Positions 63,313-64,000 of a stretch of DNA of 64,000 nucleotides are shown in pieces; the stretch's first letter is position 1, and the number at the start of each line of letters is the position of its first letter. The notes beneath the pieces were generated by a model. That model searched no databases and was not told where the DNA came from. It saw only the letters and a program-made list of their open reading frames with translations. Source of the stretch: Phytopseudomonas straminea (GTDB taxonomy: Bacteria > Pseudomonadota > Gammaproteobacteria > Pseudomonadales > Pseudomonadaceae). The stretch spans positions 367,593 to 431,592 of the forward strand of contig NZ_FOMO01000002.1 of NCBI RefSeq assembly GCF_900112645.1, given 5' to 3'. Both the position numbers and the translations under genes were made by a program.

Positions 63313-64000
63313 TTAGATCACGATCAGTTCGGCGTTCAGGGCACCGGCCTGCTCCAGGGCCTGGAGGATGCTCATCACATCATCCGGGGTGGCGCCGAGG
63401 CTGTTGACGGTATCGATGATGCTTTCCAGGCTGGAGCCTTCCGGCCAGCGGAACATCGGGTTGGCTTCCTGGGCGACTTCCACGTCAGATTGCGGCGTGA
63501 CCACGGTCTGCCCTTGCGAGAAAGGTGCCGGCTGGCTGACCTGAGGATTTTCCCGGATGGTCACCCGCAAATTGCCATGGGAGACCGCCGCGGCCTTGAC
63601 CCGCACGCCCTGCCCGACCACCACGGTGCCGGTGCGACTGTTGAACACCACACGCGGGCGCACGCGCCCCTGTTCGACCTCCACGGCTTCGAGCAGCGCC
63701 ATGAAACTGGTGCGCTGGCTCGGCGTCTGCGGCGCCCTGACACTGACTCGAGTGCCGTCCAGGGCGCTGGCCAGGCCCGGCCCGAAGGTCGCCTCCAAGG
63801 CACGGACGATATGGGTGGCCGTCTGGAAGCTCGGCTGGCGAAGGTTGAGCATGATGTCCGGGCGGGTGATGAAATCGCTGCCGATCATTTTCTCGATGGT
63901 CGCACCATTGGCGATGCGCCCGCTGTTGGCACTGTTGATGGCGATGCTCGAACCGCTCTGCCCTTCGGCCTTGAGGCCGCCGACCACCAGGGCACCCTGG
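63313..64000 (-). CDS. flgI: Flagellar P-ring protein FlgI, partial
   Basis: The gene is cut by the window end, and only the C-terminal 228 residues are present. Matches to FlgI include QGALVVGG, NGATIEKMIGSDF, FNSRTGTVVVG and SLGATPDDVMSILQALE. FlgI forms the ring in the peptidoglycan layer around the rod. It heads the visible flgI-J-K-L run on the minus strand. Confidence 0.93.
   Translation of the reverse strand, partial: QGALVVGGLKAEGQSGSSIAINSANSGRIANGATIEKMIGSDFITRPDIMLNLRQPSFQTATHIVRALEATFGPGLASALDGTRVSVRAPQTPSQRTSFMALLEAVEVEQGRVRPRVVFNSRTGTVVVGQGVRVKAAAVSHGNLRVTIRENPQVSQPAPFSQGQTVVTPQSDVEVAQEANPMFRWPEGSSLESIIDTVNSLGATPDDVMSILQALEQAGALNAELIVI

Noticed and set aside
1..64000. CRISPR arrays, prophage genes or intact transposases
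   Set aside because: No regularly spaced repeats, phage structural genes or transposase families were found in the translated frames.

Overview
The window is a gene-dense, high-GC chromosomal segment from a gammaproteobacterium. It is almost certainly a Pseudomonas, perhaps of the mendocina/oleovorans/pseudoalcaligenes type. This rests on inference from several family matches: the prc plus EAL-CBS-GGDEF gene pair, an OprP/O-type porin, DUF2790 and DUF2789 proteins, a yjcH-actP acetate uptake operon, RarD, and REP-like palindromes. I see no prophage, no CRISPR array and no intact insertion sequence. Mobile DNA is limited to small non-coding repeats and one decayed gene.

Layout. 0-9.8 kb: tail of a sedoheptulose-7-phosphate isomerase-like gene, a large MscS channel, a LemA/M48 protease pair, a CAP-domain protein, a glucosylglycerol-phosphate phosphatase, a bestrophin-type channel, a 470-bp gene-free stretch that folds into a multi-hairpin RNA-like structure, and two small proteins. 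9.8-20 kb: a DUF2167 membrane protein, a DUF2798/LysR divergent pair, ppiC, a zinc-ribbon metallopeptidase, a GFA protein, an inositol-phosphatase family enzyme, a TSUP exporter, dgt, small proteins and a beta-lactamase-fold lipoprotein. 20-32 kb: a YebC paralogue, lipoproteins, a Nudix enzyme, a REPIN inside an inverted-repeat element, a diguanylate cyclase, the yjcH-actP operon (actP is frameshifted), a flavin reductase, an amidase, azlCD and a DsbA-like protein. 32-42 kb: remains of a TonB-dependent receptor, tRNA-Thr(CGT), a CvfB-like S1 protein, an LtaS-like sulfatase, a solute-binding protein, an S8 protease, an SrmB-like helicase and rarD. 42-54 kb: LysR plus hydrolase, a periplasmic cyclophilin, a MITE-like element, an ABC exporter, DUF2790, a DUF482 acyltransferase, an OprP-like porin, a FabH-like synthase, a glutamate-synthase-family protein and a quinone oxidoreductase. 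54-64 kb: prc, an EAL-CBS-GGDEF protein, and a minus-strand flagellar run flgI-flgJ-flgK-flgL followed by two extra genes.

Shared themes. The first 8 kb groups functions linked to osmotic or ionic stress: an MscS channel, a compatible-solute phosphatase and a bestrophin. The last 5 kb looks like part of a secondary (lateral-type) flagellar system. FlgK (454 aa) and FlgL (303 aa) are short, and FlgJ carries a lytic-transglycosylase domain instead of the glucosaminidase domain usual in gammaproteobacteria. Two c-di-GMP proteins lie in the window, one of them next to the flagellar genes. The most notable defects are the frameshifted acetate permease gene and the TonB-receptor remnant with three in-frame TAG codons.
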